Source: Enorma phocaeensis
Lineage (GTDB): Bacteria > Actinomycetota > Coriobacteriia > Coriobacteriales > Coriobacteriaceae
Assembly: GCF_016901575.1 (NCBI RefSeq)
Contig: NZ_JACJKQ010000005.1
Location: forward strand, 1-64,000
DNA length: 64,000 bases
Reading direction: 5' to 3'
Both the position numbers and the translations under genes were made by a program. How positions within the stretch are numbered: position 1 is the stretch's first letter; every line of letters begins with the position of its first letter. Under the pieces are notes generated by a model. It worked only from the letters and a program-made list of their open reading frames with translations, had not been told where the DNA came from and did no database searches. Positions 1-9,227 of this stretch are shown here, piece by piece.

Positions 1-19
1 AGATGTGTATAAGAGACAG
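1..19 (+). other. Tn5 mosaic-end (Nextera) adapter remnant
   Basis: Bases 1-19 read AGATGTGTATAAGAGACAG, identical to the 19-base Tn5 transposase mosaic end used in Nextera libraries. It sits exactly at the first base. It is therefore untrimmed adapter at a contig end, not genomic sequence, and the true genomic sequence starts at about base 20. Confidence 0.95.
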
Positions 20-70
20 CCTCAGGGGGGGGGCGTTATGACGCCGCCGCGCCGCGCGAATCCTCTGCCG

Positions 71-162
71 TTCACCGTTGCTCGGTCTTTTTACAAAAAT
101 CGAGCGAAAAAGGTAAGAAAACCGAGCAACGGTGAAATCGAGGCGCACCGTTGCTCGGTTTT
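71..162. repeat. Inverted plus direct repeat of a CACCGTTGCTCGGT unit
   Basis: TTCACCGTTGCTCGGT (71-86) is followed by its exact reverse complement (121-136) and then by a third copy, CACCGTTGCTCGGTTTT (146-162), in direct orientation. The inverted pair extends imperfectly inward to about 94 and 113, leaving an 18-base centre. I see no gene in bases 20-332. The position next to the contig end suggests a dispersed element that interrupted assembly; that is inference. Confidence 0.75.
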
Positions 163-332
163 GTTGTAGCAATGGCGTTTTCGGCATTGTCGGGGCGTTG
201 ATCCATGGGTCAACGGCGTTCGCGACCCTCCTGCTTGCAGCAGGGCCGACGAAGTGCCGGAGCATCGAAGCGAGCCCCGCTGCATGTCGCGAGGGGCGGG
301 AGAGTCATGATGGGAAGAACGTGCTCGTCGCC

Positions 333-1934
333 CTACGCCTGGGGTGAGGACGCGCCGAGGACCTCTCGGGCGATGGCGAGGTCGCTTTTGACCTCAGGAT
401 AGTCGTCGCCGCGATGCTGGCGGGTCTCGTCTCCCTTGGCAAGCAGGAGCACGACGGCGCCCTCGGGTGCAGCGAGGCCCTCATCGATGGCGCGACGCAC
501 CGCTTGTTCGCGGTCGTAGATCTCAAGGTGGGCGACGCCTTCGGGCGTGTTGGAGGCGAGCTCCGCGCAGATGTCCTCAACGCGCTCGTGAGCGGGGTCC
601 TCTTCGGTGTAGATGATGAGGTCGGCATAGTTTCCGGCGGTTTCGGGGAGTACGCGCCGACGTTCCTGCGCCTTGCCGCCGGGAGCTCCAAATACTGCGA
701 TGATGCGTCGCCCGGGATATTCTTTTGTGACAGAGCGGAAGAGCGTTTCAAACGAGAGCTCGTTGTGGGCGTAGTCGACAATGGCGAGCACGCGCCCGTC
801 GGCGGAGGGAACGAGCTCCATCCGGCCCGGCACGCGGACATGGGCGAGGCCTGCGCAGATATCCGGATAGGAGATGCTCATGAGGCGCGCGCAGGCGATG
901 GCCGCCAGCGCGTTATCGACGTTGAACAGGCCCGCCATGCCGAGCGTCACATGGTGGCGGCCGCCTTGCTCGACAACGTCGAACGACAGGCCTGCTGCGG
1001 TGCTCGAGATGTTCTCGGCAAGGAAGTCTGGCGTCGGCAGCGGGGCCGCGGCATCCGGAGCGGCTGCCGCCTGGTCGTGAGAGGCGCGCAGCGTAATCAG
1101 GCGACGTGCAGATTGGGCTGAGGCAAGCACCTGCTCGATGTGGTCGCAGCCTAGGTTGACGACGGCGGTATCACACTGCTCGAAGATGCGGAGCTTGCTT
1201 GCAAAGTAGTCTTCAAAGGTGGGATGCTCGACGCTCGAGATGTGGTCGCGGCCGATGTTCAGGAAGCAGGCGATGGAGAGGGGCAGCCCCAGCACGCGGT
1301 CGTATTTGAGGCCCTGGCTGGAGACCTCCATGATCATGTGGCGGCGTCCCGCATCGACGGTGTTGTGCAGATGGCGCCACAGGTCGGGAGCCTCGGGAGT
1401 GGTGTTATGGCTCTCGAACCGCTGGATGCCGTCGTCGGTTTCAATCGATCCCAAGATGGACGCATCGACACCTGCGGCAGCCATGATGGAGCGGAGCATG
1501 TAGGCGACCGTCGACTTACCCTTTGTGCCGGTGATGCCGCAGATGGTTAGCTCGCGCTCGGGATGGTCGTAGATGGCTGGCGCGACGAGCGCCATGGCGC
1601 GGCGTACGTTCGATACGACGAGTGCCGGGGTGTCGGGTGCTGCCTGGGAAAGGGCTGCCGGCAGGGACGGGCATGCGGGGGACGAGGCGCCCTCGCACAT
1701 GAAGGCGACTGCTCCGAGCTCGACCGCGCTCGAAAGGAAAGCGGGCCGGAATGCCGCCCCCTTGCACACGAAGAGATTGCCCGGCTCCACGGTGCGCGAG
1801 TCGATGCTCATGCCGCGGAGGCGGACATCACGCGCGTCGGCGGGCTCGACTACGGCATCGACGTCCTGGCCGGAAAGGATATCTGCGAGCTCGCCCAGGG
1901 TGAGGGCGGGAAGAGGGCTTATGACATGAGACAC
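333..1934 (-). CDS. murE: Mur ligase, UDP-N-acetylmuramyl-tripeptide synthetase (MurE type)
   Basis: Cytoplasmic ATP-dependent ligase that adds the third stem-peptide amino acid to UDP-MurNAc-L-Ala-D-Glu in peptidoglycan synthesis. The 533 residues carry the three Mur domains: substrate fold, P-loop GTKGKS at 136-141 with the carbamylated-lysine context SKLRIF near 247, and a C-terminal domain with DYAHNE near 388. The specificity position reads EEDPAHE (444-450). DAP-type MurE has DNPR there, so the diaminopimelate-contacting Arg is Ala, as in lysine-type enzymes. The start is GTG, chosen for the AGAAGGAG ribosome site 8 bases upstream. It could also be a MurE paralogue; a second murE is not visible here. 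Confidence 0.85.
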   Translation of the reverse strand: MSHVISPLPALTLGELADILSGQDVDAVVEPADARDVRLRGMSIDSRTVEPGNLFVCKGAAFRPAFLSSAVELGAVAFMCEGASSPACPSLPAALSQAAPDTPALVVSNVRRAMALVAPAIYDHPERELTICGITGTKGKSTVAYMLRSIMAAAGVDASILGSIETDDGIQRFESHNTTPEAPDLWRHLHNTVDAGRRHMIMEVSSQGLKYDRVLGLPLSIACFLNIGRDHISSVEHPTFEDYFASKLRIFEQCDTAVVNLGCDHIEQVLASAQSARRLITLRASHDQAAAAPDAAAPLPTPDFLAENISSTAAGLSFDVVEQGGRHHVTLGMAGLFNVDNALAAIACARLMSISYPDICAGLAHVRVPGRMELVPSADGRVLAIVDYAHNELSFETLFRSVTKEYPGRRIIAVFGAPGGKAQERRRVLPETAGNYADLIIYTEEDPAHERVEDICAELASNTPEGVAHLEIYDREQAVRRAIDEGLAAPEGAVVLLLAKGDETRQHRGDDYPEVKSDLAIAREVLGASSPQA

Positions 1935-2057
1935 GATGGGCTCCTTCTAGTAGCGTGTTTCCACCATTGTACCGGTCATGTGAGAGCGAGAAGCTTCGCT
2001 CAACAGGCCCCCATGAGGAGTCCTTCGGCACGCGGCCTGCCAGAGCGCCCGAGAGGC

Positions 2058-2744
2058 CTATTCCAAAAGCTGGCCGCGCCAATATGCCACCGCGATCTGC
2101 GTGCGGTTTTTCAGGTGCAGCTTGGCAAGGATGGAGCTGATATGGTTGCGCACGGTGCCTTCTCCCATATAGGCCGTCGCTGCGATTTCCTTGTTGTCGA
2201 GGCCCTCGGCGACAAGGCGGGCAACCTCGTATTCGCGCTCAGTGAGCATCGCGAACGATTTCGGGCGTGCCGGGGTGAGAGGCAATGTCGCCCCCGGGGC
2301 GGCCGCGGCACGGGCGTTGCCGCCTTCGATGGGAACGGCGCCAATAAAGGGGAGCCGCTCTAGCACCTCGCCCTCGAGCACGCTCTGCCCGCGCATCACC
2401 GCCCGCAGCGCCGGCGCGATGGCGGCTGCGTCCTGCTTGATCAGATAGCCGCGCGCCCCGGCTCGCAAGGCGCGCACGATGTACTCGTCGTCTGAGAACG
2501 TGGTGAGAAACACGACGCGTGCGTCGGGGGTGCTGGCGAGGATCTCTTCGGCTGCGGAGAGCCCGTCGCGTCCGGGCATCTGAATGTCAAGCAGCAGCAC
2601 GTCGGGCGAAAGCTCGCGGTAGAGTCGCACCGCGTCGTTCCCGTCGCGCCCGCTTCCGCTCACTTCGATATCGGGCTGGGCGCCCAGGATGATGCCGAGC
2701 GAGTCGCATATCAAGGTGTCGTCGTCCACGATAACGATTCTCAT
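2058..2744 (-). CDS. NarL/LuxR-family response regulator
   Basis: Two-component response regulator of 228 residues. The N-terminal receiver domain starts MRIVIVDDD; the likely phospho-acceptor is Asp53 in LLLDIQMPG, with the conserved Lys in GYLIKQD. The C-terminal LuxR-type helix-turn-helix (LTEREYEVARLVAEGL...) occupies about residues 160-228. I start at the ATG at 2744, preceded by AAAGGA, rather than at an upstream in-frame codon that would add 18 residues unlike a receiver domain. It lies 63 bases after the histidine kinase on the same strand. The pair probably controls the divergent ABC exporter through the palindromes at 4042-4119. Confidence 0.92.
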   Translation of the reverse strand: MRIVIVDDDTLICDSLGIILGAQPDIEVSGSGRDGNDAVRLYRELSPDVLLLDIQMPGRDGLSAAEEILASTPDARVVFLTTFSDDEYIVRALRAGARGYLIKQDAAAIAPALRAVMRGQSVLEGEVLERLPFIGAVPIEGGNARAAAAPGATLPLTPARPKSFAMLTEREYEVARLVAEGLDNKEIAATAYMGEGTVRNHISSILAKLHLKNRTQIAVAYWRGQLLE

Positions 2745-2807
2745 GAGCTGGTCCTTTCGACGGAGCGCCGCGTGGGGCGGCGTGCGTGCTTCTCGCATCG
2801 GCCGAGG

Positions 2808-3968
2808 TCAGCCGGAGCGATTGTCCTTTGGGATGGAGGCAAAGACGGCAAAGCCTTCGCTCGGGCGCGGCCCGGCGGAGAAGGTGCCTCCAAGAGCGCG
2901 GACGCGCTCCTCCATGGACGTAAGGCCAAGGCCCGTGGAGGTGGCAAACGCCGCGGCGTCGCCTGCGCTGGCCGGGGGCGTCGCGGCGCGCTCGGAGCTG
3001 CCGTTGTCGGCAATCGAGAGCCTCCAGAACCCCGGATGCTCGACGAGCGATAGCTCGATGCGGCTGGCGTCGCTGTGGCGAGCGACGTTTGAGAGGGCCT
3101 CGCGCGTTACGGCGACCAGGCAGTTTGCAACGGCGGCTGGGGCTGCTTCGACCTGTATGGTGGAGCTGACGGGACAGGGCGCGCCCTCAAGCGTCGCGCG
3201 CATCTGCGCGGCGAGGTCGATGCTGTCGTCGTGAAGGTCATGCACGCTTGCGCGCACGGTGTCGAGCGCTTCGTTCAGGGTCGCCCCAATTTGGGAAAAC
3301 GCCTCGCACGTGTCGGGCTCTTCCGCGTGGAGCACCTGCTGGGCCTGGGTCTGCAGGATGGAGCGCGTCAACAAGTGGCCCACATTGTCGTGGATGGACC
3401 GGGCGATGCGGGAGCGCTCCTCGAGAACCGCCACGCGAACCTGGTAGTCCTGGCGGTCCATGAGGTCGCGGTTCTTCTCCGCGAGAGACAGCGCCTGCTC
3501 GCGGAGGGCGTCTCGCTGGCGATGGTTGGCGCTTCGTTGCACCTCGACGTCGCGGGTGCGGGCCGCCATGAGCGCGGCGGCAAGGCAAAGCCCAGCAGAA
3601 AGCCCGCAGGCCAAAGGAGACGTCGAGCCGCCGGTGGCAGCGGCGGCGATCGGCGCCGCGCACATGAGGGCGCGGGCTGCGGGGCGCGGGAGGCTGCGTG
3701 CGGGTTCGGCGGCAGAGGCGTCATGCCCGCTCGGTCGGGCAAGGTCGTAGGCAGCAAGGGGCAAGAAGGGCAGCAGCGCCTGTGCAAACACCGCGGCAAC
3801 CGCATAGGCGATGGATGGCCACGCGCGTCGTCTCGGCGGAACGACCTCTCCAAGGCAGGCGGCGATGACGGCGACGAGCAGGGGCACCACGGAGGGCGCC
3901 TCGGCATCGAGCGCCGCCAAGGGCATGCAGCACAGCACGAGTGCGAGTTTGTCCATGAGTCGTTCCAT
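2808..3968 (-). CDS. Sensor histidine kinase (HisKA_3 type)
   Basis: Membrane histidine kinase of 386 residues, partner of the response regulator downstream. About four hydrophobic segments fill the first 135 residues. A dimerisation/phosphoacceptor helix follows with EERSRIARSIHDNVGH, phospho-accepting His193, and then a HATPase_c domain with the N-box EALSNVARHSDAS and a DNG motif. This is the DesK/LiaS-like class with little extracellular sensing domain, so it probably senses membrane state or a transported compound. The start is uncertain: an ATG four codons further in is possible, and a TACAAT -10-like hexamer lies only 7 bases upstream, so the message may be nearly leaderless. Confidence 0.9.
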   Translation of the reverse strand: MERLMDKLALVLCCMPLAALDAEAPSVVPLLVAVIAACLGEVVPPRRRAWPSIAYAVAAVFAQALLPFLPLAAYDLARPSGHDASAAEPARSLPRPAARALMCAAPIAAAATGGSTSPLACGLSAGLCLAAALMAARTRDVEVQRSANHRQRDALREQALSLAEKNRDLMDRQDYQVRVAVLEERSRIARSIHDNVGHLLTRSILQTQAQQVLHAEEPDTCEAFSQIGATLNEALDTVRASVHDLHDDSIDLAAQMRATLEGAPCPVSSTIQVEAAPAAVANCLVAVTREALSNVARHSDASRIELSLVEHPGFWRLSIADNGSSERAATPPASAGDAAAFATSTGLGLTSMEERVRALGGTFSAGPRPSEGFAVFASIPKDNRSG

Positions 3969-4041
3969 GTTCTCGATTGTATCGGTGCACCGCGCCGTTG
4001 GCTGTCAGGATGGCCGCTTCTCGCCGGTCCGCTCCCGAATC

Positions 4042-4148
4042 GTGACATTTGTCACGGGCCGCGGGGCCTCATGTGGCAAATGACTCGCCCCCCGCCTGCC
4101 AGGCTGTGACAAATCTCACTTCCGCGGCGTCGGCGCGCCCGGGACAAT
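4042..4148. promoter_or_regulatory. Paired operator-like palindromes between kinase and ABC genes
   Basis: GTGACATTTGTCAC (4042-4055) is a near-perfect palindrome, and a second copy GTGACAAATCTCAC lies at 4106-4119. The centres are 64 bases apart, about six helical turns. The second copy ends just where a -35 would lie for the GACAAT hexamer at 4143-4148, the layout of a class II activator site. They probably bind the neighbouring LuxR-type response regulator; this is inferred from position and symmetry. Confidence 0.6.
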
Positions 4149-4280
4149 GGTGACCGACAGAGGGGCTGCTCGCCCGTCCGAGCGGCGAGGCGATCGCGCC
4201 CGTGCGTCCGGGCATAAGGCCGTTCGCGTCCGCACGCCCAGGCGCATGCCGATTCGCCGCCGACTTCAGAGGAGGTTGTC

Positions 4281-5237
4281 ATGGCAGACATCGTATCCGT
4301 GGACAGCGTGGTCAAGCGCTATGGCGAACTTGTCGCCCTTGACCATTTTGACCTGCACATCGCGCCGGGCGAGATCTTGGGCCTGCTCGGTCCCAACGGG
4401 TCGGGCAAGACGACCGCCATCAACTGCATGCTGCAGCTGCTCACCTACGACAAGGGCTCCATCGAGCTGTTCGGCGAGCCCATGACGCCGGCGCGCTATG
4501 ACCTCAAGCGAAGGATCGGCGTGGTGCCGCAGCAGGTTGCGGTCATGAACGAGCTGACCGTGCGCGAGAACGTCGACTGCTTCTGCTCGCTCTACGTGCC
4601 GGACCGCAAGCTTCGCCAGCCGCTCGTGGAGGCGGCCATCGACTTCGTGGGCTTGGAAGACTTTATCGGGTTCCGTCCGCGCAAGCTCTCGGGCGGCTTG
4701 CTGCGTCGTCTCAATATCGCCTGCGGCATCGCGCATCGCCCCGAGCTCATCTTCTTCGACGAGCCCACGGTTGCGGTCGACCCGCAAAGCCGCAACGCCA
4801 TCCTGCGCGGCATCCAGCGTCTGCGCGACGAGGGCGCCACGGTGGTCTATACGAGCCACTACATGGAAGAGGTCGAGCAGATCTGCTCGCGCATCGTGAT
4901 CATGGACCATGGGCGCGTGCTGGCCCAGGGCACCGCCGACGAGCTTAAGCGGATGATCTCGGTGGGCGAGCGCATCCAGGTCGAAGTCGACCGCATGCCC
5001 GATGAGCTGCTGGCGCGCCTGCGCGCCCTGCCCCATGCGATCACGATCGAGGTGGAAGATGACGTGCTCGTCTGCGTATGCGAGGCGAGCCCGCATAACC
5101 TCATGGACGTGCTGCGCGAGCTCACCGATGCCGGCGTGGCGATCGGGCGCGTCTGGTCGGCGCCTCCCACGCTGAACGATGTCTTTCTCGAGATCACCGG
5201 CCGCGAGCTGCGCGACGGCGCCGAGGCGGGGAGGTGA
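4281..5237 (+). CDS. ABC transporter ATP-binding protein
   Basis: ATPase subunit, 318 residues, of an ABC-2-type exporter with the two permeases that follow. Walker A is GPNGSGKTT (Lys43), the signature is LSGGL, with Leu in place of the usual Gln, and Walker B is [13 protein letters not shown]. The C-terminal 90 residues form the accessory domain typical of DrrA/NatA-like ATPases. An AGGAGG ribosome site precedes the ATG. It is separated from the permease start by three bases. Substrate unknown: drug, peptide or lipid export are all possible. Confidence 0.93.
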   Translation: MADIVSVDSVVKRYGELVALDHFDLHIAPGEILGLLGPNGSGKTTAINCMLQLLTYDKGSIELFGEPMTPARYDLKRRIGVVPQQVAVMNELTVRENVDCFCSLYVPDRKLRQPLVEAAIDFVGLEDFIGFRPRKLSGGLLRRLNIACGIAHRPELIFFDEPTVAVDPQSRNAILRGIQRLRDEGATVVYTSHYMEEVEQICSRIVIMDHGRVLAQGTADELKRMISVGERIQVEVDRMPDELLARLRALPHAITIEVEDDVLVCVCEASPHNLMDVLRELTDAGVAIGRVWSAPPTLNDVFLEITGRELRDGAEAGR

Positions 5238-5240
5238 GCC

Positions 5241-6488
5241 ATGCTGACGCTCATCGGATACAACATCCGCTCGACGCTGCGGAACAGCACCGTCGTGATC
5301 TGGGTGGTGGTGTTTCCCATCTTGCTCGCGACGTTGCTCATGGTGATGCTTGGCGACATGACCTCGAACCGGTATCTGGGCACGATCGAGCTGGGCGTGG
5401 TGACAGATGATGCCTTTGCCTCGGACGAGGCGACGGGGCTGCGGGAGCTGCTCGCAGGGCTTGCTTCCGATGGGGGAGAGGTGCTCGACGCCGCGGGCGG
5501 CCTCATGGAGTCGTCGGATTCGCAGGATGAGGATGCCCCGCTGGGCCTTGCGCTAACAGGCTATGAGAATGACGAGGCTGCGCGGCAGGGACTGCTGGCC
5601 GGCGAGGTGGAGATGGTGGTAGGCGCTGATGCCGATGGCATGCCGAAGCTTACCGTGCCCCCGTCGAGCATGAACGGAACGGAGGAGTCGGTGGTGCAGG
5701 CGGTGCTGGACCGCTACGTGCAGGCGTCGCAGGCGGCGTCGGAGCTTGCGGCGGCTGACCCCGAGGCGCTGTCTGCCCCCGAGGCCGCCATGCAGCTTGC
5801 CCGCGACATGGCGGGCGACGACGTGGCGACCGAGCAGCTTGACATCATGCGCGTCGAGCCGAGAATGGCGACCAGGTTCTATTATGCGGTCCTGGGCTTT
5901 TCGAGCATCATGGGCTCCAATGTCGCCGCCCTCATGGTGGAGCGCATGCGCGCCAACATGTCGCCGGTGGGAATGCGCATGCAGGTGTCGTCTGCTCGCC
6001 CCGCCCGCCAGCTGCTTGCGGCGCTGATCGCAAGCTGGCTGATCGTCTTTGCCTGCCTGATCGTTGCGCTGGCCTACATGGTGGTCGTCGCTGGGGTCTC
6101 GTTTGCGGGGCGGGAGGCGCTCGCGCTTGCGGCCTGCGCCGCATGCGCACTCGTGTCGTGCGCCTTCGGAGCCTTCATCTGGTCGCTTCCCTGGCCCTCT
6201 CAGACGGCGAAGGACATCAGCCTGACGCTGAGCACCCTTGCGCTGTCGCTGCCAGCCGGCCTGTACGGGGACCCCGCCATGGCGCTTTCCGACTGGCTCA
6301 CCGCGCATCTCCCCTGGCTCCAGACCATAAATCCGGCGGTCCAGGCAACCAATGCCTTTTACACGCTCACCTATTACGACTCGCTCGCGCCCTTTGCGGC
6401 AACGCTTGCCACGCTCGGTGCCATGGCGGCGGTGCTTTTTGGCGCGTCCGCGTTCTTCATGAGGAGGCAGCGCTATGCAAGTCTTTAG
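5241..6488 (+). CDS. ABC-2 type transporter permease, first subunit
   Basis: Membrane permease of 415 residues. One transmembrane helix lies near residues 15-38. A large loop of about 170 residues, probably extracytoplasmic and acidic, follows, and then a C-terminal bundle of about five helices from residue 215 on. This is the ABC2_membrane_3 layout. It overlaps the next permease by 14 bases, so the two are likely translationally coupled and form a heterodimer. Confidence 0.88.
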   Translation: MLTLIGYNIRSTLRNSTVVIWVVVFPILLATLLMVMLGDMTSNRYLGTIELGVVTDDAFASDEATGLRELLAGLASDGGEVLDAAGGLMESSDSQDEDAPLGLALTGYENDEAARQGLLAGEVEMVVGADADGMPKLTVPPSSMNGTEESVVQAVLDRYVQASQAASELAAADPEALSAPEAAMQLARDMAGDDVATEQLDIMRVEPRMATRFYYAVLGFSSIMGSNVAALMVERMRANMSPVGMRMQVSSARPARQLLAALIASWLIVFACLIVALAYMVVVAGVSFAGREALALAACAACALVSCAFGAFIWSLPWPSQTAKDISLTLSTLALSLPAGLYGDPAMALSDWLTAHLPWLQTINPAVQATNAFYTLTYYDSLAPFAATLATLGAMAAVLFGASAFFMRRQRYASL

Positions 6489-7665
6489 AATCGCCCTTCG
6501 GCTCATTCGCAACAGCTGGCCGCTGTTCGCCATATACGTCCTGGCGCTGTCGGCCATGGGCATGGTCATGGGTACCAGCGTGGGAGGCTCCGTGCCGAGC
6601 GACGAGGCGTATCAGCAGGAGTCGCCGCGCGCGGCCGTGATCGACCGCGACGGCAGCGAGGTGTCGCAGGCGCTTGAGGCCTTCGTGCGCTCGGAGAGCA
6701 CCTATGTCGAGCTCGAGGACTCTACGTATGCGCTGCAGGATGCCGCCGCCCGCGACGTTGCGTCCTATGTGCTCGTCATCCCCGAGGGATGGGGAGAGGA
6801 CATGCTTGCCGCCGCCCGCGAGGGGACGGACGCCCCCGCCCTTGAGACCATCGTGAGCTATAGCGGGGCCGATGGAACACTCATGGACGAGCGCGTCCGC
6901 GGCTGGGCACAGGAGCTCTATGCCTTGGCGGCGGCGAGCGATGCGCCTGCGTCGGATCTGATCTCGTGGTTGGGCGACGTGCAGCCCTCGGGCGTCGAGG
7001 TGTCGCGCGCCGAGCCGGAGGAGGCGGAGGTGCCCACCGACTACCTGGTCTATGTGCAGTTCGCCACCTACCCGCTCTTTGGCGGCATCGCGGCGATCGT
7101 CTCCCAGGGGCTGGCGAGCCTCCGCGATCCCGACGTGCGCCGCAGGCTGGGGGCGTCGAGCGTCTCGGATGGATCGTTTCGCTGCCAGACGGGCATGGCC
7201 ATCGGGTTCTGCGGCGTGCTCGTCTGGGCGCTCAACGGGGCCCTCGGATTCATGGTGTATCGCGACGCGCTCGCGGGCGTTTCGATGGGGGCGGTCCTGC
7301 TCATCCAGATGGCGCTTCTCGCGCTGGCGCTCGTGGGCACGGGATTTGGCTTTTTGCTGTGGCAGCTGGGCGTGTCGCACGAGGTGGCGCACGCCGTCGC
7401 GAACATCGCGAGCATGGTGCTCACCTTTTTGGCCGGAACCTGGGTCTCGATTGACCAGATGGGGCCTGCGATCGAGAGCATCGCCCGCCTGACGCCCGGG
7501 TACTGGTGCGTGCAGGGGATTGTGCGGGTGTACGAGGCGCCCCGGATCACGCTCGACGTGGCGGCGGACGTGGCGGCCTGTGCCGGCGTGACCGCGCTGT
7601 TCGCGGTGGCGGTGGTCTCGGTGGCGCTGGCCTTGGGGCGCGTGCGCGACCGCGAGGCTGCCTAG
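6475..7665 (+). CDS. ABC-2 type transporter permease, second subunit
   Basis: Permease of 396 residues with the same plan as its neighbour: one N-terminal helix (about 12-30), an extracytoplasmic region to about residue 190, then five or six helices. The ATG at 6475 lies inside the end of the upstream gene behind an AGGAGG site. It completes a three-gene export operon (ATPase, permease, permease) controlled, I infer, by the divergent two-component pair. Substrate not predictable from sequence. Confidence 0.88.
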   Translation: MQVFRIALRLIRNSWPLFAIYVLALSAMGMVMGTSVGGSVPSDEAYQQESPRAAVIDRDGSEVSQALEAFVRSESTYVELEDSTYALQDAAARDVASYVLVIPEGWGEDMLAAAREGTDAPALETIVSYSGADGTLMDERVRGWAQELYALAAASDAPASDLISWLGDVQPSGVEVSRAEPEEAEVPTDYLVYVQFATYPLFGGIAAIVSQGLASLRDPDVRRRLGASSVSDGSFRCQTGMAIGFCGVLVWALNGALGFMVYRDALAGVSMGAVLLIQMALLALALVGTGFGFLLWQLGVSHEVAHAVANIASMVLTFLAGTWVSIDQMGPAIESIARLTPGYWCVQGIVRVYEAPRITLDVAADVAACAGVTALFAVAVVSVALALGRVRDREAA

Positions 7666-7790
7666 TCTCAGGTTTTCGACAAGGGAAGGAGTCTCGCGGG
7701 GCCGACATCGGAGATAATGGGCATGCGCTATGCGCCGCGGGCAATCGCCTGGCCCGCGCGTTGACGTCCATCACACAAGGGGAGGGCTGT

Positions 7791-8978
7791 ATGCCTACGA
7801 AGGCCAACGTCTACTATTGCAACCTGCGCACTCACGGCAGAGAAAGCCAGCTTGATAAGCTCAAGCGCCTCATTCGACGTGCGGGCATCGGCGAGATCGA
7901 CTTCGAGAACAAGTTTGTCGCCATCAAGATCCACTTCGGCGAGCTCGGCAACCTTTCTTTTCTGCGCCCCAACTATGCGCGCGCCGTCGCCGACGTGGTG
8001 AAGGAGCTTGGCGGCAAGCCCTTCCTCACAGACTGCAACACGCTCTATGTCGGCAGCCGTAAAAACGCGCTCGAGCACATCGATTGCGCCTATCAGAACG
8101 GATTCACGCCCTATGCCACCGGCTGCCACGTGATCATCGCCGACGGCCTCAAGGGCACCGACGAGACGCTCGTGCCGGTCAAAGGCGGCGAATACGTGAA
8201 GGAGGCCAAGATCGGCCACGCCCTCATGGATGCCGACATCGTGATCAGCCTCACGCATTTCAAGGGCCATGAGCAGGCCGGCTTCGGCGGCTGCATGAAG
8301 AACCTCGGCATGGGCGGCGGCAGCCGCGCGGGCAAGATGGAGCAGCACGCCGCTGGCAAGCCGAGCGTCACGAGCGAGGCGTGCATCGGCTGCCGTGCCT
8401 GCGAGCGCATCTGCGCGCATGGTGCCGTCTCGTTTGACGAGACCCGTGAGCGCGAGCTTAAGGGCGGCAAGATCGTGACCGTGTCGGTGGCGTCTATCGA
8501 CCATGACCGGTGCGTGGGCTGCGGGCGCTGCATCGGCGCATGCAACCAGGACGCGATCGAGCCCGACTACGACGCCGCGGTCGACGTCCTCAACTATAAG
8601 ATCGCCGAGTATACAAAGGCGATCGTCCAGGATCGCCCGCAGTTCCATATCTCGCTCGCCATCGACATTTCGCCTAACTGCGACTGCCATGCCGAAAACG
8701 ATACGCCCATCGTGCCCGATCTCGGCATGTTCGCAAGCTTTGACCCGGTCGCCATCGACCAGGCGTGCATCGACATGGCGCTCGCGGCTCCCGCGATGCC
8801 CGATACCGAGCTGACCGAGATGCGTGCGAAGCTGGAGAGCGAGGGAGGCGTTCCCGAGCGCTGCGAGCACGACCACTTCAACATGACGCATCCCGACACC
8901 AACTGGCGCTCGATGATCGAGCACGCCGAAAAGATCGGCCTGGGCACGAGCTCCTACGAACTCATCGAGGTCAAGTAG
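7791..8978 (+). CDS. DUF362-domain protein with two 4Fe-4S clusters
   Basis: A 395-residue protein of the DUF362 family. Two ferredoxin-type motifs are visible: CIGCRACERIC from residue 198 and CVGCGRCIGAC from residue 241, each with a further conserved Cys pattern for a 4Fe-4S cluster. The flanking DUF362 halves (residues 1-190 and 265-395) contain HFGELGN and HFKGHEQAGFGGCMKNLGMG. The function is unknown; members are thought to be electron carriers or flavin-linked. The start is the ATG after GGGGAGGG; longer in-frame openings upstream lack coding character. No clear operon partner. Confidence 0.9.
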   Translation: MPTKANVYYCNLRTHGRESQLDKLKRLIRRAGIGEIDFENKFVAIKIHFGELGNLSFLRPNYARAVADVVKELGGKPFLTDCNTLYVGSRKNALEHIDCAYQNGFTPYATGCHVIIADGLKGTDETLVPVKGGEYVKEAKIGHALMDADIVISLTHFKGHEQAGFGGCMKNLGMGGGSRAGKMEQHAAGKPSVTSEACIGCRACERICAHGAVSFDETRERELKGGKIVTVSVASIDHDRCVGCGRCIGACNQDAIEPDYDAAVDVLNYKIAEYTKAIVQDRPQFHISLAIDISPNCDCHAENDTPIVPDLGMFASFDPVAIDQACIDMALAAPAMPDTELTEMRAKLESEGGVPERCEHDHFNMTHPDTNWRSMIEHAEKIGLGTSSYELIEVK

Positions 8979-8983
8979 CGAGT

Positions 8984-9012
8984 GGTCATTTGGGGACGGG
9001 GTCGTTTCATCC
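8984..9012. repeat. REP-like 29-base repeat, copy 1
   Basis: A 29-base sequence with core TTTGGGGACGGGGTCGTTTC begins 5 bases after the stop codon of the preceding gene. The same 29 bases recur exactly at 62136-62164, again 3 bases after a stop codon, and a degenerate copy follows there. A partial copy lies at 57403-57438. Placement directly behind genes is typical of REP-type palindromic elements. Confidence 0.8.
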
Positions 9013-9059
9013 ACCGGCGGTGAACCTGGCGTGAGCCCCCGAGACAGCCCTTTCATGTC

Positions 9060-9096
9060 GACGGCGTCCTCTGGCACCGAGCCCGAGGACGCCGTC
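9060..9096. terminator. Hairpin between convergent genes
   Basis: GACGGCGTCCTC (9060-9071) pairs perfectly with GAGGACGCCGTC (9085-9096) around a 13-base loop. It lies between the plus-strand DUF362 gene and the minus-strand small membrane protein gene. There is no U-run, so it may protect 3' ends or act as a bidirectional terminator. Confidence 0.55.
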
Positions 9097-9227
9097 GTCT
9101 GCGAGTGCATGCGCCGGCAAGCGTCTCGAGCGCGTTCAATGGCATGGGGCTCATCGCTGGACGCGGCGCGAAAGCTGCTGACCTCCGGGGCGGCAACCGC
9201 CTAGCAACGTATGCAACTCTCCGTTCT

